A stretch of DNA of 26,095 nt from positions 1 to 26,095 of the forward strand of contig JBNJEM010000029.1 in assembly GCA_051745935.1 (NCBI GenBank), in the 5' to 3' direction. The notes below the pieces were generated by a model. It was not told the DNA's origin, made no database searches, and was given only the letters and a program-made list of their open reading frames with translations. The translations under genes and the position numbers were made by a program. How positions within the stretch are numbered: the stretch's first letter is position 1; each line of letters starts with the position of its first letter. Positions 1-8,062 of this stretch are shown here, in pieces. This DNA is from JBNJEM01 sp051745935. Its GTDB lineage: Bacteria; Planctomycetota; Planctomycetia; Pirellulales; Pirellulaceae.

Positions 1-50
1 AAATGTGAGATCTTAAAACAACCGCAAAAAGACATTTATGCGCCGTAAAA

Positions 51-70
51 GACGGGCCTGGAGACCCGTC
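51..70. repeat. Short GC-rich hairpin upstream of the ATPase gene
   Basis: GACGGG (51-56) pairs with CCCGTC (65-70) around an 8-nt loop. It lies in the spacer before the ATPase gene. It could be a terminator stem of an upstream gene outside the window or one of the interspersed palindromes seen elsewhere here. No T-run follows it, so a classical intrinsic terminator is not supported. Confidence 0.4.
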
Positions 71-129
71 CTACGCCGTCTTTATGCAACAATAGGATAG
101 AGCGTTCTCGTTTGAAAAGAAAAAAGATT

Positions 130-2886
130 ATGTTCTCTAAAGAAGTAAACGCGCGTTCGTCCGACGCGACGTCCACGAGTTCAATGCTTCTCGAATCCCC
201 TGCCACTCAGTCCGTCGATGCCGTCGCCTCAGCGTTTCAGGTCGATCTGGAACACGGGCTCGATTCCTCCGACATCCAGACGCGGCGCAGAGAGTTCGGT
301 TCGAACCGTTTGCGGGCCGCCGGTGGCCGCGGTGCCTGGCGGATTCTGCGTGATCAATTCAAGAGTGTGGTGCTGTTAGTGCTCCTACTGGCTGCCCTGC
401 TCGCTTTTTTGTGGAGCCGGGTGGAGGAAGGGGTTGCGATCCTGGCGGTTCTTTTGGTGAACGGACTGATTGGATTCACCAGTGAGTGGCGGGCGGTACA
501 GTCGATGGAGGCGCTGCGGCAAATGGGCCAACGTCGGGCGCGGGTTCGCCGCAACGGTCGGGAGCGGACCGTGGCGATTGAGAAGTTGGTGCCGGGAGAC
601 ATCATCTTGCAGGAGGGGGGCGACGTGGTCCCGGCCGATGCGCGGTTGATCGAAGCGAATAACCTCCGGGTCGATGAATCTGCGTTGACGGGCGAAAGCG
701 TACCGGTGGTGAAACGGACGCAGCCGGTGGATTCCAAGGCTCCTTTGGCGGAGCGGCACAGCATGCTGTATCGGGGCACCACGATCACGGAGGGCTCGGC
801 GGAAGCCGTGGTGGTTGCAACTGGCATGAAAACGGAACTCGGACGGATCGCGGATCTGACCGAACAGGCCGAATCGCAAGCTACGCCATTGCAGGGCCAA
901 CTCAACAACTTGGGAACGCGATTGGTTTGGACGGTTGTCGCAATCGCGGTGCTGGTCGCCGGAACCGGGCTTCTGGCCGGCCGTGATACTTTACTGATGA
1001 TCGAGACCGCCATTGCCCTGGGCATCGCCGCCGTGCCGGAAGGGCTACCGATCGTGGCCACCATCGCCCTGGCCCGCGGCATGTGGCTCATGGCCCAACG
1101 CAACGCGCTGATCAATCGTCTGCCCGCCGTGGAGACGTTGGGGGCGACACGCGTCATTTTCACCGACAAGACGGGCACGCTGACGGAAAACCGCATGGCG
1201 TTGAGCCAGATTGTTGATCGGGCCGGGGCGCATCAGCTGGAAATCGACGCGACCCGTGGTGCCGAGGTTACGACCGCCCAGGATATTCAGCGGCATGGTG
1301 TTCTGGCTCGGCGAGCGCTCGAGATCGGGGTGCTGTGCAGCAATGCCTCGCTTTCGGATCTCGACGGCGACGGCCAGCCGGAAGAACACCAGGGAGACCC
1401 CACGGAGGTGGCGCTGTTGAGAGCCGGGCGCTGCGGTGGACTCGATCGCGATGCTCTGCTCGACGGCCAGCCCGAGGTGCGTGAAGTCCCGTTCGATCCG
1501 GATGTGATGATGATGGCGACCTTTCATCGTCGGGGAAACGGGTTCGACGTGGCGGTGAAGGGCGCTCCTCAAGCGGTACTTAAAGCTTGTACGGCGATCG
1601 CTGAACCACCCGGCGAGGCGGAACGTGGCGAAACGGGTTCGCGGCTGCTGAGCCGCGAGGAGCGTCGAGATTGGATCGACCATGGAGACCAACTGGCGGA
1701 GCAAGGACTCCGCGTGCTGGCCGTGGCGGATAAGCAGGTCAACGACCAGCAGGCCGAACCGTATGAGTCGCTCCGGTTTGTCGGCCTCCTGGGACTCCAC
1801 GATCCGCCCCGAGACGACGTGCAGCGCTCGATCGCCAGCTGTCAGAGGGCGGGAGTGCGCGTGGTGATGGTCACCGGAGACCAGGTCGCCACGGCTCGCG
1901 CCATTGGCCACCAGGTCGGATTGGCCGACGAGGACTCTCCCGCCCTCCATGGCAGCGATCTGCCCTCGGCCCGGACCCTGACGAACGAACAAAGAAAACG
2001 CGTGCTCCGCGTACCGATATTCGGGCGAGTCACCCCGAAACAAAAGCTCCAATTAATCAAAATCTATCAGGCGGACGGCGAAATCGTTGCCATGACCGGC
2101 GACGGCATCAACGACGCGCCGGCCTTGAAGAAGGCCGACATCGGCGTGGCCATGGGACGTCGCGGCACGGACGCGGCCCGCCAAGCCGCCGATATGGTGC
2201 TCAAAGACGATGCACTTGGCAGCATTGTTGCCGCCATCGGACAGGGCAGGGTGATCTTCGACAATATCCGCAAGTCGGTTATGTTCATGCTCTGTACCAA
2301 TGTGGCCGAAATCGTCGCGGTAGCCATAGCAATCACCGCCGCTTTGCCGCTTCCGCTCCGCCCGCTCCAGATCCTCTTCCTGAACGTCGTGACGGATGTG
2401 TTTCCCGCTTTGGCGCTGGGGGTAGGAAAAGGAGACCCGCGAATCATGGACCGCCCGCCGCGCAGTCCCCAAGAATCCCTGCTGACCGCGCGCCACTGGC
2501 TGGTAATCGGGGGTTGGAGCCTGCTGATCGCCGCTTGTGTGTTGGTTGCCCTTTCGATTGCCCACTTCGTTTTGCAGTTCGATGAAGCTACCGCCGTAAC
2601 GGTCTCTTTTCTGACGCTCGCGTTCGCCAAACTCTGGTTCGTCTTCAACCTCCGGGATCCTCAAACAACGCTCTGGAGTAACGACGTGACTCGCAATCCC
2701 TGGATTTGGGCGGCCATGGCCCTGTGCACCGTCCTGCTGATAACCGCGGTCTATGCCCCGGGCTTGTCCCGCTTGCTCAGAACACAACCGCCAGGCTGGG
2801 ATGGCTGGCTTTGTCTGCTGCCCATCAGCCTGGTTCCGTTCGTGGTCGGTCAACTGGTGCTCGCCGCCCAAAGAACGCAAGGGTAA
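130..2886 (+). CDS. Cation-transporting P-type ATPase, Ca2+-ATPase-like (P2 type)
   Basis: An integral membrane pump using ATP, most likely to export Ca2+. Numbering is from the ATG at 130 (918 aa). The order is a cytosolic cation-ATPase N-terminal domain (about 30-75), first membrane pair (about 80-120), actuator motif TGES (187-190), M4 motif PEGLP (303-307), phosphorylation motif DKTGTLT with the acceptor Asp at 346, nucleotide-binding KGAP (477-480), hinge TGDGINDAP (656-664) and six C-terminal membrane segments. The M5 motif TNVAE and M6 motif NVVTD match the Ca2+ ligand positions of SERCA-type pumps, which argues for Ca2+ over Na+/K+ or heavy metals. A TTG at 112 is in frame upstream, but neither start has a convincing Shine-Dalgarno site, so the start is uncertain. 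The gene is followed closely by a tiny ORF and then a DUF4832 gene. Confidence 0.93.
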   Translation: MFSKEVNARSSDATSTSSMLLESPATQSVDAVASAFQVDLEHGLDSSDIQTRRREFGSNRLRAAGGRGAWRILRDQFKSVVLLVLLLAALLAFLWSRVEEGVAILAVLLVNGLIGFTSEWRAVQSMEALRQMGQRRARVRRNGRERTVAIEKLVPGDIILQEGGDVVPADARLIEANNLRVDESALTGESVPVVKRTQPVDSKAPLAERHSMLYRGTTITEGSAEAVVVATGMKTELGRIADLTEQAESQATPLQGQLNNLGTRLVWTVVAIAVLVAGTGLLAGRDTLLMIETAIALGIAAVPEGLPIVATIALARGMWLMAQRNALINRLPAVETLGATRVIFTDKTGTLTENRMALSQIVDRAGAHQLEIDATRGAEVTTAQDIQRHGVLARRALEIGVLCSNASLSDLDGDGQPEEHQGDPTEVALLRAGRCGGLDRDALLDGQPEVREVPFDPDVMMMATFHRRGNGFDVAVKGAPQAVLKACTAIAEPPGEAERGETGSRLLSREERRDWIDHGDQLAEQGLRVLAVADKQVNDQQAEPYESLRFVGLLGLHDPPRDDVQRSIASCQRAGVRVVMVTGDQVATARAIGHQVGLADEDSPALHGSDLPSARTLTNEQRKRVLRVPIFGRVTPKQKLQLIKIYQADGEIVAMTGDGINDAPALKKADIGVAMGRRGTDAARQAADMVLKDDALGSIVAAIGQGRVIFDNIRKSVMFMLCTNVAEIVAVAIAITAALPLPLRPLQILFLNVVTDVFPALALGVGKGDPRIMDRPPRSPQESLLTARHWLVIGGWSLLIAACVLVALSIAHFVLQFDEATAVTVSFLTLAFAKLWFVFNLRDPQTTLWSNDVTRNPWIWAAMALCTVLLITAVYAPGLSRLLRTQPPGWDGWLCLLPISLVPFVVGQLVLAAQRTQG

Positions 2887-2887
2887 C

Positions 2888-2992
2888 ATGCTCGAAAAGC
2901 AACAGAAAAACGGTGTCGGGAACGAATGGCACTGTCGCGTGGCCTACGAGTTTGGCGGTAAGATGCCGCACTACGGGCCAAGAGACAAGTAG
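2888..2992 (+). CDS. Possible 34-aa ORF just after the ATPase stop
   Basis: An ATG lies one base after the ATPase stop codon (TAACATG), with AAGGG at 2879-2883 as a possible ribosome site. The predicted peptide begins MLEKQQKNGVGNEW and ends YGPRDK. I do not recognise it. It could be a translationally coupled small protein, a remnant of a decayed gene, or chance. Only the tight spacing and the SD-like site favour it. Confidence 0.2.
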   Translation: MLEKQQKNGVGNEWHCRVAYEFGGKMPHYGPRDK

Positions 2993-3008
2993 ACGAATGA
3001 GGTGAATC

Positions 3009-4466
3009 ATGTTCAAGAAATGCCATGCAACGCTGCTGTTGGCCACGGTGGCTCACATCTGTTGGATTTCCATTGCTTTCGCACAGGACACAAAGCGGGT
3101 CCGTGTCGTGCCCAAGGAGACGGACGAGATCTTGGCCAATCCCGGCATGGGCTGGGAGACGTTCCACCATACAGCCACACAGGACAAAAACCTGCCAGCG
3201 TGGATTCCATCCACCGTCCATTACGCTCGATGGGGCTGGGGAACACTGGAGCCTGAAAAGGGCAAGATCGATTACGACTTTTTGGATGGCGTTCTCAAGG
3301 AGACCCGCGAGGCCGGGCAGAAATTGGCGTTCCGGGCCATGTGCTGCTCATCGTCTCCACGCCGACCCTACCATCCCGAATGGCTTCGGGACATTGGCGG
3401 GAAGGTGGTTGTAACTCGGTACGGTGACGGCCCCGAACTGGAAGTCCCCGTACTGGATGATCCACCCGTGCTCGCCGCTCATCTCGATTTCATCAAACGC
3501 TTGGGGACTCGATACGACGGCCACCCAGATATCGACCACGTGGACCTCGGGTCAGTTGGCTGGTGGGGTGAGTGGCACATGAGCCAATCCACCAACGCTC
3601 CGATGCCTACGCCCGAGACCCAGAAGAAGATTGTGGATGCCTACCTCAGCGCGTTTCAGAAGACGCCACTGGTCATGCTCATCGGTGGCGGTGACATGCT
3701 AAAGTACGCAGTCGAAAGCGGGACGGGTTGGCGAGCCGACTGCCTCGGCGACATGGGCGGATTCTCGAACACGTGGTGTCACATGCGCATGGCGTACCCA
3801 AGGATGCTGCCCGATGCCGACGCAGTGGACGCTTGGAAGACTGGGACGGTGGCGTGGGAAACGTGCTGGGATATGCGCAAATGGGTGGACGAGGGTTGGT
3901 CGCTGCGGTTCATCTTCAACTACGCCTTGGCTCTGCATGGGTCGGTGATCAACAACAAGTCGGCACCGCTGCCTGAAGGTGAGAACATTCGTGCCGAAGT
4001 GGAACGGTTCCTGCGGCGGTTGGGTTACCGGTTGGTGCTCAAGGAACTGAAACACCCGAGCCGGGCCCAGCCGGACGAAGCGATCCGAATAGCCATGAAG
4101 TGGCAGAACACCGGCTCGGCACCGTGTTACCGCCCCTACCGATTGGCTTACAGGCTGACTGATGGTGACGGACATCACCGAGTCTTCGTGGGCAACGTCA
4201 CCGTGAACGAGTGGATGCCCGGCGAAATCGAGTTGTTCACCGAAGAGTTCTTCAGGCAACCTGCCGACTTGCCGCCGGGTGAAGTTGTCGACGTCGCCGA
4301 CTCCATCCGCCTGCCGGACGACCTGACGCCGGGAACCTACAAGCTGTCGATTGCCGTTGTTGGCGAAGAGAACACCGAGCCAGTCGTGCAGCTTGGCATC
4401 GAAGGGCGGAACGAGGATGGCTGGTATCCATTGAGCACCTTGGCGTGCGACAGGGAACACAGATAA
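3009..4466 (+). CDS. Secreted DUF4832 domain protein (glycoside-hydrolase-like)
   Basis: An exported protein of 485 aa. Residues 1-25 form a signal peptide (basic MFKK start, hydrophobic core, cleavage after AFA before Gln). About residues 30-310 look like a TIM-barrel glycosidase-like region: NPGMGWE near the start, a barrel strand with YARWGWGTLEPEKG, and a GWWGEWH motif rich in Trp and acidic residues suited to sugar binding. About 330-475 match the DUF4832 beta-sandwich (GYRLVLKEL, then MKWQNTGSAPCYRPY). The start has GAGGTG just upstream of the ATG. Members of this family are often annotated as beta-galactosidase-like, but the substrate is not known from sequence. A role in extracellular polysaccharide breakdown is inference. 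Its relation to the upstream ATPase is not evident. Confidence 0.85.
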   Translation: MFKKCHATLLLATVAHICWISIAFAQDTKRVRVVPKETDEILANPGMGWETFHHTATQDKNLPAWIPSTVHYARWGWGTLEPEKGKIDYDFLDGVLKETREAGQKLAFRAMCCSSSPRRPYHPEWLRDIGGKVVVTRYGDGPELEVPVLDDPPVLAAHLDFIKRLGTRYDGHPDIDHVDLGSVGWWGEWHMSQSTNAPMPTPETQKKIVDAYLSAFQKTPLVMLIGGGDMLKYAVESGTGWRADCLGDMGGFSNTWCHMRMAYPRMLPDADAVDAWKTGTVAWETCWDMRKWVDEGWSLRFIFNYALALHGSVINNKSAPLPEGENIRAEVERFLRRLGYRLVLKELKHPSRAQPDEAIRIAMKWQNTGSAPCYRPYRLAYRLTDGDGHHRVFVGNVTVNEWMPGEIELFTEEFFRQPADLPPGEVVDVADSIRLPDDLTPGTYKLSIAVVGEENTEPVVQLGIEGRNEDGWYPLSTLACDREHR

Positions 4467-4557
4467 CGATCAGCAGCATTCGCTCCACGTTTCTTTCATC
4501 ACAGCTGCCCCTCCAGCATGTACCGCAAGTGTTCCAAGCCAGCCCGATACCAGGTGG

Positions 4558-5139
4558 TTACCCTCCCCTGAGGGGGAGCGTCATTCCATCCGTCCTGTTG
4601 ATTTTGTTTTCGAGTTCGACAATCAAGTCCCGCCTAAGACCATGGAACCCGAGAAAGTCACGGACGAGATGTTCCCGCGTGACCACGCGGTGACCCGCGT
4701 ACTCGCGGTGAGGCGGCAGTTCCTGGCAAACGACCGCGAAAATCTTCTCATCCTCCTGCGAAGCAAGCAGCATGGCTGCCCGGGCATCCCGAAGACGCTT
4801 GCCAATGCCGCCTGTAACGATGGCATCGACATCGCTCTCCTTCTCGAAATAGGCATAGACGTGACGGCCGCTGCCGAAGCGAAGCCCGCCCAGCAGTTCG
4901 GAGGCCGAGTCCAGGGTAAGCACGGCGGATCCCTTCAGACGCACGAGCGCCTCGCCGGCGGGAACGAGCGACTGAAAAGCACTGAATCCGCCCCGCGCCG
5001 TGAAAACCGAGGGGACGACATGCAGGTACTTCCACACCAGTTCGCCCCCGAGTCTTCGGTTTAAAGACCGCCCGCGGGCGGCCGCCGCGTCCCGTGCTAC
5101 TCTCCTCGCGTAACGCTCCATATGGCCTGGCTCAGCCAT
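4558..5139 (-). CDS. Unrecognised protein coupled to a nucleotidyltransferase-fold gene
   Basis: A 193-aa protein that I cannot assign to a family. The start at 5139 is preferred over the longer form at 5157 because GAGGAG lies 7 nt upstream of this ATG. The ATG overlaps the stop of the upstream gene (ATGGCTGA, 8-bp overlap), which indicates translational coupling. The N-terminal 30 residues are basic and Arg/Ala-rich (MERYARRVARDAAAARGR). The centre contains strand-like stretches and an acidic patch (YFEKESDVDAIV). No signal peptide, membrane segment or clear helix-turn-helix is seen. Given the tight pairing with a nucleotidyltransferase, an antitoxin or partner-subunit role is a reasonable guess, not a demonstrated one. 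A short hairpin-like CTCCCC/GGGGAG lies within its last codons. Confidence 0.72.
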   Translation of the reverse strand: MAEPGHMERYARRVARDAAAARGRSLNRRLGGELVWKYLHVVPSVFTARGGFSAFQSLVPAGEALVRLKGSAVLTLDSASELLGGLRFGSGRHVYAYFEKESDVDAIVTGGIGKRLRDARAAMLLASQEDEKIFAVVCQELPPHREYAGHRVVTREHLVRDFLGFHGLRRDLIVELENKINRTDGMTLPLRGG

Positions 5140-5866
5140 GCAGCGACTCCTCAACAATCTCGATGAGTGTCCGGTAACCCGTTTCCAGTTCCTCCAGGAA
5201 AGTTGAGTAGCGTTCGGCGCCGTGGTTGGCGAATGAAGGATCCCCCTTCAAAGCAAGGAAAGCAATCTGCGCATCGGCCAGAACGTCCCTGCGGGTGTCG
5301 TCATCGAAACACCTGAGGGTTTCGGCAACGCGTCCGCGGAACGAAATATCGCGCGATCGTTCGGAGATCACGATGAGCGCCTGCAGTTTGTCCTTCGCTC
5401 CCTTCTCGACTCGAAGTGTCATCAGCTTGACAACAGCAAAACCAGACGGACTGAGGGCCGTGCCGCCGATTGAATCACGCGCAATGCTACCCGGACTCGT
5501 CAAGATAATTCCCAGATTGCCGAATACCATCACCTGAAGTGGCCCCGGCGGAGAGAGATGGTCGGTGGGATTCGTCGTGGAGAACCCCACCAGATCGAAG
5601 GATGGCCGGCCCGGCCCGCTGAAGGTCGGAGTGTCTGGCTGGCGCGCGAACCCCAGTTCAGCAAGAATCCTGACGATTTCCGCTCCTCTCGTCACCACCA
5701 AATCTTCATTGACATAGAAGTCGAGATCTTCGGTATAGGCCGGCGCGTTTGTGGAAAACGCGAACAGACCGGAAGACCCGCCCAGGATCAGTTGCCCTTC
5801 GAGAAACGTGCCCTTCAGTCCGCCGAAGAGCTGGTCGATCATTTCCCGTTCGCCACTGGAGTTCAT
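5132..5866 (-). CDS. Nucleotidyltransferase-fold protein, AbiEii/DUF6036-like
   Basis: A 244-aa predicted cytosolic protein with the signature of the minimal-nucleotidyltransferase superfamily. GGSSG at 29-33 is followed by DLD at 47-49 (the metal-binding acidic pair) and a third Asp at 91 in SFDLVGF. A downstream Lys-rich segment (VVKLMTL, then KGAKDKLQAL, about 145-163) is typical of AbiEii/DUF6036-type proteins. All three acidic positions are present, so catalysis is plausible: NMP transfer to a tRNA or protein in known toxin relatives. The ATG at 5866 is the first in the open frame; a second ATG at codon 9 has a weak GGGA upstream and is possible. It is the first gene of a two-gene unit. 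The specific family and target are uncertain. Confidence 0.8.
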   Translation of the reverse strand: MNSSGEREMIDQLFGGLKGTFLEGQLILGGSSGLFAFSTNAPAYTEDLDFYVNEDLVVTRGAEIVRILAELGFARQPDTPTFSGPGRPSFDLVGFSTTNPTDHLSPPGPLQVMVFGNLGIILTSPGSIARDSIGGTALSPSGFAVVKLMTLRVEKGAKDKLQALIVISERSRDISFRGRVAETLRCFDDDTRRDVLADAQIAFLALKGDPSFANHGAERYSTFLEELETGYRTLIEIVEESLHG

Positions 5867-6037
5867 GAAGATCGTCTTGCCAGAGAGGATTCAACTATTC
5901 GAGGACTGGAGCATGTTCGGAACTGTTGGCGAGGCACCCAACAGCCCATCCATATCATCTTAACCCAAGACCCCCTCATGAAACCACGCCCGTTTCCGGT
6001 AACCCACGGAGTATGCGGCCCGGAACAACGGTTTCGT

Positions 6038-6140
6038 TATATTTCAGGCGGTTGGATTTTTCCGAGTGGAACGCGGCCCGACGCAAACCGTCCTCCCGTT
6101 GGTCGGACTCGTGGCGGAGAAAATCCTCCGCGATTGGTAT
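6038..6140 (+). repeat. ~100-bp dispersed repeat, copy A1
   Basis: Starts TATATTTCAGGCGGTTGG and shares the core GACGCAAnCCGTCCTCCCGT and GTCGGACTCG with the copies at 11.3, 24.9 and 26.0 kb. It has both hairpins of the family: CCGACG with CGTTGG (one G-U wobble), and GCGGA with TCCGC. It abuts copy A2 directly. Confidence 0.88.
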
Positions 6141-6245
6141 ATGCGTCAGGCGGTCCAATTTGTGCGGGTGGAAAGCTGCCCGACGCAAGCCCTCCTCCCG
6201 TTGGTCGGACTCGCGGCGGACAAAGTCATCCGCGACCGGTATAAC
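6141..6245 (+). repeat. ~100-bp dispersed repeat, copy A2
   Basis: The second tandem unit, more diverged at its 5' end (ATGCGTCAGGCGGTCC) but well conserved through the core and ending GCGACCGGTATA. Just after it, CGCCTGAAA (6245-6253) is the exact reverse complement of the TTTCAGGCG that opens copy A1, so this array is bounded by a 9-bp inverted repeat. Confidence 0.85.
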
Positions 6246-6494
6246 GCCTGAAAAACGTGGATTGATTCGTCTTGCGAATGGCACAAAGGTCGAGAAAGCC
6301 CGGCTTTCGAGCCTCTTTTTCCAGGCTGGCGCCCCAATTCCCTCGCCGCGTGTTTACCCCATGAGCCACCGCTCCCGGGATAAGCCAAGACCAGGCAAGG
6401 CTGTCGCTTGTTACACACTCATTACGCAACGGTCGACCCGCGGGGGCTAGAATATCGCCATGGAGTAAGAATTCGTACACGACTTTTTGAGAAC

Positions 6495-6500
6495 AAGGAG
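6495..6500 (+). promoter_or_regulatory. Ribosome binding site deciding the DUF4139 start
   Basis: AAGGAG lies 7 nt before the ATG at 6508. It overlaps the upstream in-frame TTG (6487) reading frame, so the ATG is the better start. Confidence 0.7.
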
Positions 6501-6507
6501 AAACGAA

Positions 6508-8034
6508 ATGGAGACCACACGCTTGGCGCTCACCGTGACAGTCCTGGCGGCCGTCACGGCCACGATCGCCCCCGCCGCCGAGGAAAGGACCGTCGAAAGC
6601 CGGATTGTTTCGGTCGGGCTCTTCAAGAACGGTCTCGCGATCGTAAAACGGGAGGTTCCGATCGGCGCTACGGGAACCTACTGTGTCCGGGACGTGCCCG
6701 TCCCCGTTCACGGAACCTTCTGGATCGAAAGCGACGCGGTAGTTCAAACGCGTCTAACCACGCGCATGGTGGATACGCCAGTTTCCGGAGATTACGGGGC
6801 GAACCTGCAAGCCGACCTGGCCGGTCTGGACGTGACAGTCTTGTTCCGCGACGGCAAAACCCCGCCGGTTTCCGGAAAGGTTGTCCGCATCGGCCGGGCA
6901 CGCGGTGAGTCCGACTGGGATCGAACCTACCAGCGGCAGCAGCGCCCATGGGGATCTCACGGCGAGCCGCGCCAATCCCCGGCAACCGCCCGCTTCCTGA
7001 TACTCGACACCAACGAGGGACGCGTCTTCGTCGACTCGGGGACCATCGCCTGCCTTCGCACCAAACAGCGCGCGGATCGCGTCAGACGCCGCCTACCAGT
7101 GCTGTTACTGAACGTGACCGACATGAACGAGACGTCCGCGACCGTCTTCATTACCTATCTGACGAAGGGCATGGCCTGGGCTCCCAGCTATCTGGTGGAT
7201 GTTTCCGACCCGGAAACGCTTTTGCTCCGCCAAAAAGCCGTTCTGAAAAATGAGCTGGGAGACATCAGTGACACCGACATCCAGCTGATTTCCGGCTTCC
7301 CGAGCGTTCAGTTCTCCCACGTCACCTCGCCGCTGTCGATGCGGACGACGTGGTCGCGGTTCTTCAGCCAGCTGGGGCAGCGTGTCCGGCCGGGTCGCGG
7401 CGCGGCGGGTCAAATGGTTACACAACAGCGCGTAATATCCAACGTTTCGGCGCCCAGCTCGATGCCCGATATGTCCGCCATCCCGATGGGCGAGGGCGTT
7501 GATTTGCATTATCAGCCGATAGGCAAGCGGACACTAGAGGAGGGCGATTCGTTGGCCTTGTCCATCGCCTCGGGCGAGGCCAAATACGAGCGGATTGTCG
7601 AGTGGATTATTCCCGACACCCGCGATGTTAACGGTCGTTACATCGCCGAACACAGGCGGCGGGAGAATTCCGAGAAGTACGAGGACGACGCGTGGGACGC
7701 GGTGAGATTCAAGAATCCGTTGGACTTTCCCATGACGACCGCGCCAGCGATGATCACCGCAAACGGCCAGTTCAATGGACAGCAACTCAGCTATTGGACC
7801 AATCCCGGTGAAGCCACCACGCTACACGTGACCAAAGCGCTGAGCATACGCACCCGGCACGTGCAACATGAGGAGGAGGGCGAACGCAAGATCGTCTATA
7901 TCGGTGGAAACGATTACCGCGAAGTCAACGTCACGGGGCAACTGACTGTTAACAATCACCGCAAGGAGGCCGTCACGCTTGTCATTCGCAGGCGGTTTTC
8001 TTCTCTAACAACTACAATATATTCTGCTTCCTGA
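6508..8034 (+). CDS. Secreted DUF4139 protein, apparently C-terminally truncated
   Basis: A 508-aa exported protein. Residues 1-25 are a signal peptide (METTRLALTVTVLAAVTA, cleavage near APA-AEE). The middle (about 200-260) carries the DUF4139 hallmark GMAWAPSYLVDV preceded by a segment with SATVFITYLT. The C-terminal beta-rich part includes YREVNVTGQLTVNN and EAVTLVIRRRF. Family members normally continue for some 35-50 residues after this point into a final beta-sandwich ending (proline/glycine turn, then KTLTYxY). Here the frame ends FSSLTTTIYSAS, a sequence unlike the family, only 28 bp from the convergent yebC-type stop, so the last strands seem to be missing. The function of DUF4139 is unknown; it may act in cell-envelope or surface structures. 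It is transcribed alone. Confidence 0.85.
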   Translation: METTRLALTVTVLAAVTATIAPAAEERTVESRIVSVGLFKNGLAIVKREVPIGATGTYCVRDVPVPVHGTFWIESDAVVQTRLTTRMVDTPVSGDYGANLQADLAGLDVTVLFRDGKTPPVSGKVVRIGRARGESDWDRTYQRQQRPWGSHGEPRQSPATARFLILDTNEGRVFVDSGTIACLRTKQRADRVRRRLPVLLLNVTDMNETSATVFITYLTKGMAWAPSYLVDVSDPETLLLRQKAVLKNELGDISDTDIQLISGFPSVQFSHVTSPLSMRTTWSRFFSQLGQRVRPGRGAAGQMVTQQRVISNVSAPSSMPDMSAIPMGEGVDLHYQPIGKRTLEEGDSLALSIASGEAKYERIVEWIIPDTRDVNGRYIAEHRRRENSEKYEDDAWDAVRFKNPLDFPMTTAPAMITANGQFNGQQLSYWTNPGEATTLHVTKALSIRTRHVQHEEEGERKIVYIGGNDYREVNVTGQLTVNNHRKEAVTLVIRRRFSSLTTTIYSAS

Positions 8035-8062
8035 AGCCCTGTCATCCAGGCGTGTCTGTTCC

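Larger units (their letters stand above)
5867..6507. other. Gene-free spacer between divergent genes, carrying tandem ~100-bp repeats
   Basis: This stretch separates the minus-strand nucleotidyltransferase unit from the plus-strand DUF4139 gene. It holds two copies of the ~100-bp repeat (6038-6245). A TAGAAT at 6448-6453 could be a -10 box for the DUF4139 gene, but I see no convincing -35 at normal spacing. Open frames here overlap the repeats and show no family resemblance. Confidence 0.6.

Noticed and set aside
1045..2052. 335-codon minus-strand frame opposite the P-type ATPase
   Set aside because: A reverse-frame shadow; the plus frame holds all P-type ATPase motifs.
3699..4460. 253-codon minus-strand frame opposite the DUF4832 gene
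   Set aside because: Shadow frame; no recognisable domain, and the plus frame has a signal peptide and family motifs.
4558..5157. Longer 199-aa start for the nucleotidyltransferase partner
   Set aside because: The ATG at 5139 has GAGGAG at ideal spacing; the longer form has none and would increase the overlap.
6038..6253. Integron attC sites
   Set aside because: The units lie tandem without cassettes between them, I see no typical RYYYAAC/GTTRRRY ends, and there is no integrase.
6226..6747. 173-codon minus frame before the DUF4139 gene
   Set aside because: Overlaps the DUF4139 signal-peptide coding region and a repeat, with no domain seen.
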